Assembly (NCBI RefSeq): GCF_041146395.1
Contig: NC_090996.1
Coordinates: 33,690,738 to 33,754,737, forward strand
Origin: Eulemur rufifrons
Taxonomy: Eukaryota > Chordata > Mammalia > Primates > Lemuridae
Length of the DNA: 64,000 nt
Direction: 5' to 3'
Shown: in pieces, positions 11,268-23,170 of the stretch
How the letters are laid out: each line of letters starts with the position of its first letter
How positions within the stretch are numbered: position 1 is the stretch's first letter
Program-made: the position numbers and the translations under genes
The notes under the pieces: model-generated
Database searches by the model: none
What the model was told of the DNA's origin: nothing
The model's input: the letters and a program-made list of their open reading frames with translations, nothing else

Positions 11268-12459
11268 CTCCGAGAAGAATCCATGCAATAGCTCATTGCC
11301 ACGTGACCTCAGGAGGCCAGCCATCCTGATCGGCCAGGAGGTGATTCTTGTCTTCTTCCTCCTGCTCTTGTTGGTCTGGTTCCTGAACCGAGAATTCGAA
11401 GTCAGCTACCGCCTGCACTACCACGGGGATGTGGAAGCGGATCTTCACCGCACCAAGATCCAGAGCATGAGGGACCAGGCCGACTGGCTGCTGCGGAACA
11501 TCATCCCCTACCACGTGGCCGAGCAGCTGAAGGTGTCCCAGACCTATTCCAAGAACCACGACAGCGGAGGTGTGATCTTCGCCAGCATCGTCAACTTTGG
11601 CGAGTTCTACGAGGAAAACTACGAAGGAGGCAAGGAGTGCTACCGGGTGCTCAACGAGCTCATTGGGGACTTCGACGAGCTCCTGAGCAAGCCAGACTAC
11701 AGCAGCGTCGAGAAGATCAAGACCATCGGGGCCACGTACATGGCGGCGTCAGGGCTGAACACCGCCCAGGCCCAGGATGGCAGCCACCCACAGGAGCACC
11801 TGCAGATCCTGTTCGAGTTCGCCAAGGAGATGATGCGCGTGGTGGACGACTTCAACAACAACATGCTGTGGTTCAACTTTAAACTCAGAGTCGGCTTTAA
11901 CCATGGGCCCCTCACGGCTGGGGTCATTGGCACCACCAAGCTGCTGTACGACATCTGGGGGGACACCGTCAACATCGCCAGCAGGATGGACACCACTGGC
12001 GTCGAGTGCCGCATCCAGGTGAGTGAGGAGAGCTACCGTGTCTTGAGCAAGATGGGCTACGACTTTGACTATAGGGGGACAGTGAATGTCAAGGGGAAGG
12101 GCCAGATGAAGACCTACCTTTACCCAAAATGCACGGACAATGGGGTCGTGCCACAGCACCAGCTGTCCATCTCCCCAGACATCCGCGTCCAGGTGGATGG
12201 CAGCATCGGACGGTCTCCCACGGACGAGATTGCCAACCTGGTGCCTTCTGTCCAGTATCCGGACAAGACGTCTCTGGGCTCTGATAACAGCACGCAGGCC
12301 AAGGACACCCACCTGTCCTCCAAGAGACCCTGGAAGGAGCCCACCAAAGCCGAAGAAAAGTTTCGGTTTGGCCAAGCCATAGAGAAAAACGACTGTGAAG
12401 AAATGGGAATGGAAGAAGCCAATGAACTCACCAGGCTCAACGTTTCAAAGAGTGTGTGA
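11268..12459 (+). CDS. ADCY9: ADCY9 terminal coding exon: TM12, C2a catalytic domain and C2b tail
   Basis: The last exon begins after acceptor GCTATCCAG and runs to TGA at 12457-12459. Together with the preceding exon it gives SSEKNPCNSSLPRDLRR, with an extracellular N-glycosylation sequon. A membrane helix follows (IGQEVILVFFLLLLLVWFL), then the C2a cyclase homology domain. Residues that pair with C1 to make cAMP from ATP are visible: Lys in KIKTIG (11719), Asp in YDIWGD (11950), Asn and Arg in NIASRM (11971, 11983) and Lys in VNVKGKG (12091). Tyr (11641) and Ala (11731) occupy the two positions (1082, 1112) tied to AC9's forskolin insensitivity. Exactly 271 residues follow that Tyr, matching the 1353-residue human protein. 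The last ~105 residues are the C2b tail, whose start corresponds to the segment reported to occlude the active site in AC9 structures. Upstream in-frame ATG 11224 is intronic. Confidence 0.98.
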
Positions 12460-13265
12460 GGCAGCGCCTGCAAGCTGCCCGAGGTGCTCTGTTCGTCGAA
12501 ACACAATATTTGTATTTGGCTGTCGTGCTTTCTAAGCGCCACAGTTTCCGTCCCTGGACGTGGTGTTATGTGGTCATTTCAGCCCTAACTTCTGTGTGGA
12601 TCACAGTTATTCAGGGTTCATTTTCATCCATTTCTTTCCCTTTGCTCCCTTGCCTGCACTCTCCCCCTTGGGGTATCCGCTCAGCACGTGGAGGAGAACA
12701 AGTGCCTTCAGGGCTTGGCCTTGGCCTGGAGTCTAGAGACAGAGGCCACAGTGGAAATCATGGCTTTGGGTATTATTTGAGATTTAAAACAAAAGCTGTG
12801 GTTAAGATACCATTTTCATTGCTTTTTCTCACAAGACACTTTTTGGGGGCGGGGGGGGGGCTAATGCAATGTTTTTTGTTTTTTTTCCTGTATCCATAAT
12901 AGTGTTTCCCAGTTACCTGACCTTTCTACGTACGCACATACACGCACATACTTGCATTTCTGAATCTGATATAAAGTGCCAGTAATTCACCGAGAGGGGA
13001 TGTGAGAGGGAAGCGTGGCCACCTGCGCCTTCGCGGGCACCTGGGCCTTCGCAGGCTGTGGGTGCACCGAGCTCCCTACACCGAAGGGCTTCGGGGCTTC
13101 CGCCACATGCAGGCCAAGACTACGGATGCTCACCGGGCACAAAGCCTGTGCACCCAGGCCTCAGGTATCTCAAAGCCATTCATCCTGACCCTCCGCCGAG
13201 GGCTCTGCCAGTCAGGGGTGAGGGTGTTTGTCTTGGAAGCTGACACGTCTGAGGGGGAAACTCCA

Positions 13266-13271
13266 AATAAA
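13266..13271 (+). promoter_or_regulatory. Candidate proximal poly(A) signal AATAAA
   Basis: This is the first canonical hexamer after the ADCY9 stop codon. A U-rich block (13287-13307) and then a GU-rich block (GCAGTGTGTGTTTGGG at 13311) follow within 50 bases, the expected downstream element. Cleavage here would give an approximately 0.8-kb 3' UTR. Confidence 0.55.
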
Positions 13272-13289
13272 CGTCAGAGGGTCGCCTTT

Positions 13290-13306
13290 ATTTATTTATT
13301 TATTTA
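13290..13306 (+). promoter_or_regulatory. AU-rich element: four overlapping AUUUA pentamers
   Basis: ATTTA starts at 13290, 13294, 13298 and 13302, forming the nonamer-type core (UUAUUUAUU) bound by proteins such as TTP and HuR in other mRNAs. It lies 19 bases after the proximal AATAAA, so it would be lost, or sit at the cleavage point, in the short UTR and be kept in longer ones. Simple (TTTA)n slippage is the alternative explanation. Confidence 0.5.
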
Positions 13307-15481
13307 TCAGGCAGTGTGTGTTTGGGAAGGGGGTGCTGGGTTTTTGGGTGGAGGGAAATAGCTTTTGGGGGGGGCAGTTCACAGGATGATGATAAGATGT
13401 CCCTTAGTGTTTCGGCCACCTGCCCCTGAGAGGGGACAAGCGAGATCCGGAGCCACATCCATTGCAGTTCTAGGGCTGAGGGAAGCTCTCCAGCTGCCCC
13501 TGCCGTCTCCGGGGCTGCTCGCTGTGGAGCTCTGGTCAGAAACCTGGCTGGGCAGGCAGTGCCAGCACTATCCTGGCTTCCACAGAGTCGGGAAGTTTCT
13601 CCCTTCTCTCCCACTCTTGGACTGCACAGGGCCTATTCGTGGCAGGATTTAGTCGTGTGAGCTAATCCCAGCCTCTTGAGGTGGTGTCCTTACACTGTAC
13701 TTAGGGACAGAGTCATCTGTGTGCAAACGAGGTGTCCAGCCAGGAGGAGGTAGAGAAAACCTGAGAGGAAAATTGCTTCTAAGATTTTGGTTTTTGATCC
13801 TGTTTGCAGTTATGCTTTGCCATGTTAAGTCTGAAGTTTATGTCACAGTGAACTCAGGCCAGAGTTGCCCGGGTGCCGTTATCATTATTCTTCCAGGTAA
13901 CACTGGTGTACACAGCTCATGGGACATCGGAGACTAGCTCCTGGTCTGTTGGTCTTTCCTGGCGTGCCCTGTGTGTCTGCTTGTCACTGGTAAATCTCAC
14001 TAATTCTCACATCTGCATCAAGTCCCAGCATCACTCCTCCCTCTCAAAGACGTACAGATCACCATTTCCAGCGTAATGAAATAGTGATTCTGATCCACCC
14101 CCCTCCAGGGGATGTGCCTGGGACAGCCGCCCCGCAGCGCAGCCGGAGCCAGGTCCCGTCCGGGGATTGAGAGCATTCTCAGTAACTTTTAGATTTTTCT
14201 CCAGGTTTTACTGTCAGTTCGTTGGTCTTCCAATACCGAAGAAAGGATGGCTGTGATAATACCTCTTGCTTCTAAAGAATGTATTCTTATAAAACACCAC
14301 AGATTTTTTTTCTTAAAAAAAAAAAAAAAAAAAAAACTACCTGATGCTTTCCTTGTTTGTATGTAGGGATTGTGGGCTCATTAGGATTTTTCTGCCATCA
14401 GTATTAAGGTGTGTATTTGAATGTCCTCTCCTTTGCCTCCTACCTCCAGGCTACTTAGCTTTGAGGGGCTGGGTGGTTGCTAATGTCTTTGCTGTCGTGC
14501 TCAAAATGTGCTCTACAAAGTTCATCTCTGCACACACTCTTCTCCATCAAACTCTTTTCCATCCCCTACCACAAAGGTGTCTGTGATTCCTCACCCTGGG
14601 AACCCAAGGAGCTGTAAAACTGAAGTCTGGTTCAGCATTGTGCGAGTAGGAGCCTCTGACAAAGGGCAGCTCACCCAGAGTTTAAATTTGTCTTTAAAAA
14701 ACACCTTGAGCCTTCTTAAATAACCAGTACAGATGTTCTCTCTGGGCCATGAAGCCCCTCGGGTCCTTCCACTTCCCTGCTCCGAAGCGCATACCTCAGT
14801 GCAGAACCACAGAATCTCTCCGGCAGAAAAGTCGTGCGTCTCATCTGTTGGCACTGAACAAATAGTTGCTAGAGACACACAGGTTCCTAAGCAGTGGGCT
14901 CAAGTGCTATCGACAGGATGGATAGTTCTTCAGGGTGGCAATACCTCTTAGGAACTTAGGGCAGGAAGCAATACTTCAGAATTTAATGTGTGTAAATAGT
15001 TGCTTCGAGTTGCAGTTGCTCTTTTCTTCTCAGCCCCAGCTCAGATCGAATGATCCATATATATGATAAATAAGCACACATAATTTTATCCAATGCAAAC
15101 AAATGTAGAGCATCAGTTATGAAGAAACCCTTAAGTAGCTTGAGGGTCCCACAGATTGTGCCACACCTGCGCATGACTCCATCGACACTGACTTCCCTCG
15201 TGGGGACTACACCTGCACATTTGCACATGACACGGAGAGCCAAAGGGCCGCGTGCTTCTCGTTACTTGGGCTGTAATCATTTGTAGTTTCCAAAGATACA
15301 TCTGCATTTGAATTTCTAGATTCTCAAGGTTAAGAGTTTTTTGATTGGTTGTTTCAAAAATCATACTATGCCTAGAATCTGAAATTAACCAACTGTTTGC
15401 ATTTTCCATATTTCCTTTGATCTGCTCTTTTTAAATTGTTAATTCTAATAATTTCAAAATGCATTCACTGAAGAAATGGAC

Positions 15482-15487
15482 ATTAAA
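15482..15487 (+). promoter_or_regulatory. Candidate distal poly(A) signal ATTAAA
   Basis: The common variant hexamer is followed within about 100 bases by GU-rich text (TTGGACTCTGTGTTTTCTGC). It would define a 3-kb 3' UTR. This is weak evidence on its own. Confidence 0.3.
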
Positions 15488-16810
15488 ATATTCTAAAATC
15501 TAAATATTTGATGCCTGGTATTTCCTCATTGAAAAGATCAGCATTGCTTCAGAGATGAGGGCAGTCCTCCTTGGACTCTGTGTTTTCTGCAATTTGTGGC
15601 TGAAATCGAAAGGTTTGCTTTTCCTTCATACAATTATTTCAAAAACAGGGCAACTAAAATACCCTGTTTGTGTATGTGGGTTTTTTTTTTAATGCATATA
15701 TTTGCTACAACTAACTTTGGTTGAGAAGTATTTATTTTTACATGGAATTTTTTTTTAAAAAATTGAGTTGCAGGACAAGTTTTGCTTGTGACAATTTCCC
15801 TATTTTATTAGGCCTTCTAAGTAGATTTTTCTGCAAAATCTTAAGGGAAGGAATTGACCGAGAAAACAAAGTAGGCTTTCTGAAAAGCAGTGTCTCCCTT
15901 ATGGAGTGACTGCGGATACCTGTATCATAGTGGTCCCTGATGTTTTAGGACATCACAAAGCCACTCCAGAATCTGTCTAAAGTCACAGAGCCTCTTCCCA
16001 GAAAAACACGCATGCCATTTTGTACACATCTTAGGGGCTCACAACACCTCCAGATCTGAGGCCAAATAATGGATCTGCTAAGGGTTAGAGCCTCTTCCCC
16101 TGGTGAGTCAGGTATTCATGAGCAACTTCAGCGCACAAAGGTTTTCTTGCAGGCTCTCAAAGGGAGATGCAGACACGGCTTCCAGTCATTGCTCATCTTC
16201 CAGGTGATTCTCTGCTGGAGTCCAGTGCCTGAGAGGACCCTACCTGTTGGCGAGGGCACGCTTTCCTCCCCGAGACGGTGCTTCAGGTGTCCCTAGCAAC
16301 CTTTCCAGGTTAGTGAATAATGGTCTTTGCTTCACTGAAGGTCTCGTAAGGATTTGGGTCTTTCTACTAGAAGGGGCACCCAGGGACTTGGAGGATTTCT
16401 CAGTTAGGAAAGGCAGCCTGTACTTTCTGCAGTAAGCCCCAGAATTTATCATTTGTGATTTCTCTTTCGTCTGAAATCTTTCACATGGTTGCTTTTCCCT
16501 GCTGTGAGAATCCATTGCTGTGGCCACCTGGAATAGATCCCAAGTACCGGAAAAGTGAAGCTAACTGGAGAACGAGCTACATGAGAGGAAGTGATTAAGA
16601 AAAAGTACACACTTGCACACTATATACGTGTACATTGCAGATCTCCCAACTGTATTTTTATACAGTTCCTTCATAAAAATTGGCTTTTTTAATAACATGA
16701 CTCCAAAGAGTTGTAACCAAGTATTAGAGTAATTTAAGCTTGGGGAATTCTCGTGTTCCTGAGAGTCTGAAGGAGACATGAATTAAGCAATCTAAGTGCC
16801 TGTTGGAGTC

Positions 16811-17005
16811 TCATTCATCAACAGAGTGATTCTTAACCTTTTTTTTTTTTTTTTTTTTTTTCTTTTAAGCTCACAAAGCCCTTTGATAATTTGATGAAAG
16901 CTGTGGCTCTTTTCTTTTCTCCAGAAAAATGCACATAAAAATCAACTCTCTTGATGTTGCATATAATTCCAGGAGTCCGTGGATCCAAATAAAGTATCCC
17001 TGATC
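16811..17005 (+). repeat. Ancient interspersed repeat, possible DNA-transposon relic
   Basis: The start 'gattcttaacc' plus T tract, the middle 'aaagccctttgataatttgatgaaagc' and the end 'ggagtccgtggatcc' resemble a known old mammalian repeat whose ends read 'ggttcttaacc' and 'gggtccatggacccc'. The T tract at 16840-16861 is expanded. An AATAAA (16987) lies inside it and could serve as a distal ADCY9 poly(A) signal. I cannot name the family with confidence. Confidence 0.4.
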
Positions 17006-18479
17006 TGCAATAACCAGAGGAATGATGACTTTTAGTTACGACTATCTGTAGGTGAAGTTTCCAAGCGTTTCTGAACCCTCCACTGGAAACTCAATTCAAC
17101 ATGTTAATGCTACCCATTTATATGTGCATTTTTAATCAAAATTATGTTTTAGAAGTTTATGTCTGAGCTATCTAAATATATTTGAAGAGCTAAAGAACAT
17201 TTCAATATATAAATACAAAGTTAACTGAATTATTTCCAACAGTTAAGTAATATTCAGCCAGTATTTATTGAGTGCCTACTATGTGCCAAATAATGCCCAA
17301 AAACTCCCTTTATTTAGGTTGTTAAATTTGCTGTGATACTGGAGAATACTTGAGAAAAACTGATTTTCTTTTTTTGGGGGGGGGTGGGGTTTGTTTCCCA
17401 TCCTTCTGAGAAACTGCTTTTCATGTTGGCTTTACCACTATGAATTCCACAAGCTGGAGGGACTTTCACGACATCTGAGGTCACATCGTGACATTTGTAA
17501 GCAGAGCTCTTAGTGGAGATTATTTTCTTGCCCATGATTTTATGGAATAGTCAATCTCTGAAGAAAGAGCAACAGAGGGGAAGCATTCAGAGGAAACAAC
17601 TACACCAATATTGTGTTGGTCCCTCAAGAAGGAGCAGTCCATTCCACATGCTGCCCATAGGACCGTACATTTTATTTTTAAAACAGTCCTCTCCCGACAG
17701 TGATTGGAGTGCCAGCATGAGGGTGCTGCCCAGCAGAGACCCCTCTGCTCTCTGAGGAAAGCTGTGGTTGGAGACCCAGACGTCTCGGCCAGTCCCATCT
17801 CGGCTTGGGCACAATTGGGAGCCCGGGGTAGCCCGGCCTTCAGCAGTCTTCTGGAAAGTTTCCCTTTCTGGGTCTCCATATGACCTTCTTTATCTTCTCA
17901 TCGAACAACATTCTTGCCCTCTCAGGAGGGAGGGAGACGAATGGGATCAGAAACGAGGGATTGTTGGGTTTGTCCACGTGATTCGTGAGGAAGAAAGCAG
18001 TATCGAGAAGGGTGGAGGCGTGGAAAGGGGCGTGAAATAGACTCCTGCACTCTGCCCGGGACGCCCCTGGGCATAGTTGTCCCTGTGCCCCAGACACACC
18101 TGAACAGCTCCCACACCTCTCCTGCTTGGGACCCCCATCTTGTGTTCTCCACGGCTTTCCAGCCTGTTCTGTCCCCTCAGAACTGGTCTGCGGGACTCCT
18201 TAGAACTTGGGCCGGCCCAGCTCCAGTTCTGGTTCTCTGTGTCTCAAGGACACATTGACCTTCGATCAAGCCCCAGGGTGCATCCTATTCTCCCCTCTGC
18301 CTGTGGCCCCCCCCCCCATTCTGCTATCATCCCAACCTCCCATGTCATCCTTAGCCCTAACTTTAGGAATATTGATAAACCTACTGACCAGCTCTCACAT
18401 ATGCAAATATGCCTCTGCCTGCAAGGTAGTCCCCTGTCACATGAGCTTTTCTGCCAAGGAACTCAAACCACCTTGAGCT
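17006..18479. other. Downstream flank of ADCY9, no gene seen
   Basis: The stretch holds an L2-like scrap (17258-17298, 'cagtatttattgagtgcctactatgtgcc', antisense) and a G run (17375-17390). Open frames up to about 120 codons occur on both strands but none shows a domain, consistent composition or splice context. Confidence 0.6.
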
Positions 18480-18600
18480 TCATCTGGCCTCATGACACCT
18501 CATTGAAGTAGGTGGGCCAAGATGTTGTTCCCTGTTTAACAAATTAGAAAGCCCAGGTTCAGGGCAGCTGAGTGGCTTGCCCAGCTCAGCCCGTCATCGG
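18480..18600 (-). repeat. MIR SINE fragment
   Basis: 'aacaaattagaaagcccaggttcagg' followed by 'gagtggcttgcccagctcag' fits a reverse-complemented MIR core. Diverged. Confidence 0.55.
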
Positions 18601-21600
18601 CTGTAGTTCTTCCCCTGCCAGTGCAACCAGAAAACAGCACAATGCCACATCCAAATGCTTCCATTTCTTTCCTCCCCTGTTCTTTTCAAGGAAAGAACAA
18701 AGAATCCAGATGGTGGAGCAGGACAGGGGGCATTTAATGGCAGGTTTAGACAGTAATTCAGCAAGTGACCGACAAGGAAAAGTGCATTTCCCCCTCTCCT
18801 CCCTCTTTTCATAAGACTCGTTACTTAAATTGTATGTGTGGAATATTTAAGTTATTATCTAGTGTATGCTTAGAATGGAGTTTTTAAATTGTTCAAGCGA
18901 TTCTGCTGAAAACTCTAAACTTGGTGTCCATGTGACAACCAAATCATCCAAACCTTTCCAGAAGAGAAGCTAAGCTTGCCACACATCAGTGCCTCCAGAA
19001 GGATCCGTCTAACGTGCAGCTTATGTCGGTGTCTTGTGTGTCCTGCTAACTTCACAGAAATAGAACGTGCACCTTTAACACAAAACCAGGGGTTTTCCAA
19101 ACTGGATTACACAATAAATTCTTTATTATGTGTAATGTTAGGTCGTTTTTTAAAAGCCCTTATCATGTATCTGTGCATCTCCAGTATTTCAGGGACTTAT
19201 TAGAAAGAGGGAAAGAAAAGAAATATTACTTGGCCACTTGAATTATCCTAGAATGGAACTGGAAGTTTTTATGACAATTTGGAGATCTGGGTAAAATAAA
19301 TCTGACTTTGTTGACTATTTAGAAAGGATTAAGGAGCCAATAGTTTATTTTTTAGAAGCAAGTCTTGAGTTGGTTGAACTCCAAGGCAATTCTGATGTAC
19401 CAAAATGACACTCTTCCCCGAGTAAAGTCTTCTCATCGTAGATACGTTCAGAATGTTTATTTAACCCAAAAGAATACAGCTAAATATTGTCCTTGGAGTC
19501 CTATTTTTATCATTAATTGCATGATGAATTATACTTTTTAAAAAGTTCAGTCAAGGACTTCCATAGACTTCTAAAACTCCTGATCTATCAAGGCACCTGA
19601 AAGTGTTGGGTTTTGTTTCATTTGTTTTGTTTTAATATTGAAGAATGTCGTTTATGCGAACTTTCAGGACACTAATTCAGTTAAGACCTAAGAAGAAAAG
19701 ATGCAAATACTTATTTTAAATGCAAGAGCTTTGAAGCAATTATCCAGATAATTTAGGATAAAAGCATCCTTTTTCTTAAAATATTTCAAATGAGACAAAA
19801 TGAATTTACTGTGTGAATCACATGGATAGTGACCCAAATTCTTCAGTTCACTTTTCGTAGCCAATACCAGGGGCCACTTTCTATCCTTTTCAGCTCCTCA
19901 TTTGCAAATTCCGTCATCTCCTCATTGAGCTGTCCATTTTGTTGGCAGAATTACAATAGGCTCAGACCCACGTGCTTTGAGAGAAAATCTAGTGTGTTCT
20001 AGTGAACTAGCCGTATGATATGACAAGTATACGTGTCACATTTGGCCTCTACTTTGGGATCGTTGCCAGAACTCCAGAAGAGTTGCCTGTGTTCCCAACC
20101 AGTGGCTCTGTCACTGCAGCAAACACAGAGCCTGCCCATCCGTGTCCATAGCAATAGTCTCTGTGGATGACTTCCAGCAAGAGCTCTCCTGTGCCAGTGC
20201 TCACGTCACATGTGCACGGAGACAGTCTCTTCCTTCCCTCAGTTCCTCTGAAGTGCAAGAAAGCAACCTCTCAGCACCAGCACTCGGTGCCCACCCTCTG
20301 CCTGCCCTTTGGCTTCTTGGTGAACTTCACGTTCTGTTTGGAACACTTTTCCTGGTCTGTACCTCACGCCCTGGCCCAGCTGGAGACACTCCCAGCCCCT
20401 CCCCATAAGCTGCCACCAGGTCCTGGGCAAGCCCGTGACATACACAGCCTTTCAGAAAAATCATCTGCAAGTCCCAGAAAGTGGCCCATGCAGCAAGCCG
20501 GGATATCTGGGCCTGATCCCAGCTCAGAAAGAGGGACGTCTTCCCTTCACCCCCCAGCCTGGCCCAGGCAGCAGCAAGCCAGGCTCTCAGGCCAGCGTGG
20601 GGCCCACAAAGATCCTCACCCAACCCCTCCAGTGGCCCTTGGAATTGGTGGAGAACAGGAACAGAGCAGAGGACTGGGGAAATGTGGGTGTGGATGAAGC
20701 GCCATTCACCAGCGTCCTGTGGCCCTGCCCAGCCAGCTCAGCCCCAACCTGCACTTTGCCCCCTTGGCACCCCAATCAGAAGCCATCAGACGGGGCGTGC
20801 CCAGCGGGACCTCTGGGTGCATCCTCTTCACACAGCAGCATTACACTAAAGCACTAATAACAACGCACGGATGAGTACCAAGTGGGAAAACCAAAGCCTT
20901 AACATCCTCTTTGAACTCCTGTGTCAATTTCATGATACGTAAACATTTTAGGGCTTAGCTGTTCCTGAGATGATCCAGTTGTTAAAATCAAATTCCACTT
21001 TCTCCATCCACGCAGCTATACTCATACCAAAAGCAATTCTGTGAGGCACGTGGGTTGTGATGTCACGTGCAACGCAGCAACATGGGCTCACAGGACTCTG
21101 TGCCAATAGGTGGCCATAGCACGGCATTTTCCTTGTTAGTAGTGTTGTGAGGCTGGAAGGGGTGACCGTGGTCCAAGCAGCCCGTCACTTGTGGGTGATT
21201 GTATGTGATACCCTAAAACTGGCACTCTTTACACACACCCTGACTGAGGCTTCCTACCTCTGGGCATTGCACTTTGCTTGTCATGAAATAAAGAAATCAC
21301 AGAAGATTATAAATAATCTTTCCATTCCAAAAGTGTAGTTTTCTTTTTAAATCATCATATATTCTAGAAATTGCTCATTTTTCTTTATTTTCTCCCCTCC
21401 AACCTTCTTCACATCTACACGTTCCCATTGTGTTTTCAGGAAGACAAAAACACTGTTGAGAAGGGGAAACTAAATTTCCTTTCAGTTCAAGGACAGAGTT
21501 GCTGTCAGGAGCCTAACTGTAAATTTAAAAAATAAGAAACTGCTTATGCTCTGTCGACAACTAAAACAATGAAGAACTGTATCTGTGAAATATTAAGCTA

Positions 21601-23044
21601 TATCTGTATATAGGTAAAAGCACATTATCTTTAATTCATCACTACAGGCCTTGTAATCTACTGTATATTCAAATGTTTTACTGTATCAGAGAAAATTTCA
21701 CACTATAGATCAAGAAAAGCTGAGAAAGTAATTCAAAATACAGTATAATTAACTCAAGTTTTGTTGTTTGTTTATTCTGGGTTTGGCGCAACTTCAAATA
21801 GGAAATGTGTGTAATAGAAGTCATCCACCAGAAAATTCATTTATCCACAAAACTCCAGAGCTTACCCGTCCGTGGCGCTCTGTGCATCTGGAAGGGGATG
21901 CAGACTGGTCATTGTGTTTTAATCCCCCAGCCAGAGCGCCAGGGCTCCAGGGGCCGCTGCTGCCCGGTGGTCCGGCCTTGGCCCTGACGCAGGCCCTTCC
22001 AGGAAGAAAGTGCTGCAGCTCTCTGTCCAGCCCGCCTGCGCCTGACCACCCTCAGCGCCCCTTTGCTCAAACAGGATTGTCCAGAACACGCAGTGTGGCT
22101 ACTAGTGGTCTTGGATGCCAATCAGGATTAGAGGTTCTTCGAGCAGGAACCTGTGCAGAAAGGGACCGAAGATGCCCCTCTCCCTGGCGGTCTCTCTCCC
22201 CAGCGCCAAAAAGTAAGGAAAAGCCTCCCTATGTTAAGAAACGTGTATGAGGTTCACTCCTGTGTATCTGGCTCCAACTGTCTCTGTGATTTTGCTGGAG
22301 TTTGTTCAACGCTGAGCTCACGGACAGGAGTGAACCAAATTTATTTTCTTTGGACTGCTTTGAGCAAAAATAGAAGAAAGGGGCTCATTTTTTCCAGTGA
22401 TTTTTTATTTTTCATCAATAGTACAGATCCAAAGTAAGTATTTATTCACTGGCCCAGTTTCCCAATCTTTTAACTTAGAAGTGTGACTGACAATTTCTTA
22501 GGTTTTAAGAATATGCCGAAAATGAGCCGCCAACCTTAGGCGCCTAGGAATCATAGAAAGTTCTTTGCACTTGTGGTTGGACCAGATTTCCAGCATCGAC
22601 TATTCCATGTATATCTCTTAACTCCCACTTTGACTGTTTTAGCTATTGTTGGGTAAACAGGTGTGCGGAGCTGATTAGCAAACACAATACTAAGATACTG
22701 TGCTCTCCCGGGGAGGAGAATGGGCTCTTTTTTGTTGTTATTTGGGTTTTTTTTTTTTTTTTTTAATTCAGCCCATCTATTTAGAAAGAAAAGTTTCTTG
22801 CTCTCTTCTCCACTTAGCATTGTTCAGGGAAGGTGGGAAGAAAGATCTTTAGATGTGCATATTAACTAATGTCTTTATGGCTACATTTTTTTTTGTCCAC
22901 GCAAAAAAATCGTTTACCTTTTCTTTTATCCAGTTATCAAGCTTGTGTGAAAATAAGAAAGTGTCTCCCTAAATAGAATCGTGCCCTGGAAGGGATCACT
23001 TTTCAGCCAGGTGGCTCTTCTGAGATTAAAATAGTCATCCCAAA
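18601..23044. other. Intergenic stretch without recognisable genes
   Basis: This is mostly unique-looking AT-rich sequence with a GC-richer island at about 20050-20860 and another at about 21930-22210. The longest open frames (20167-20697 and 21768-22250, both +) are proline/serine-rich, have no similarity I recognise and no splice context, so I treat them as chance frames. T tracts occur at about 22749-22764. AATAAA hexamers at 19109 and 21287 are possible but unsupported transcript ends. Confidence 0.55.
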
Positions 23045-23170
23045 CCAGGGGTGGTGGCATGAGCCTGTAGTCCCAACTACTAGGGAGGCCAAGTTCAGAG
23101 GATCACTTGAGCCCAGGAGTTTGAGGCCAGCCTGGGCGACATAGTGAAACCCCATCTCTTTAAAAAAAAA
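23045..23170 (+). mobile_element. Alu monomer-like fragment (FLAM/AluJ-type)
   Basis: A single Alu-type arm: GGGGTGGTGGCATGAGCCTG, then GTAGTCCCAACTACTAGGGAGG, GGCCAGCCTGGGCGACATAG and TGAAACCCCATCTCTTT before an A tract. Only one arm is present, so it is either a free monomer or a truncated dimer. Confidence 0.7.

Larger units (their letters stand above)
12460..15510 (+). other. ADCY9: ADCY9 3' UTR (distal end uncertain)
   Basis: No spliced or coding feature follows the stop codon. The sequence is GC-moderate, free of young Alus, and shows G-rich runs (12844-12860, about 13368) and a long A tract (14318-14336). Three candidate poly(A) hexamers are AATAAA at 13266, ATTAAA at 15482 and AATAAA at 16987. 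The interval drawn ends just after the second. That choice rests on my expectation of an approximately 3-kb UTR for the gene, not on decisive sequence evidence. The transcript could end as early as about 13290 or run past 17000. Confidence 0.5.

Noticed and set aside
11749..12375. 208-codon open frame on the minus strand inside the last ADCY9 exon
   Set aside because: It is the antisense shadow of the GC-rich C2 coding sequence, with no start context or domain, while the + frame is an unambiguous cyclase domain.
20167..20697. 176-codon + frame downstream of ADCY9
   Set aside because: Pro/Ser-rich composition from GC-rich DNA, competing frames on both strands, no domain.
21768..22250. 160-codon + frame
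   Set aside because: No domain, no Kozak or splice support, and it overlaps other frames of similar size.
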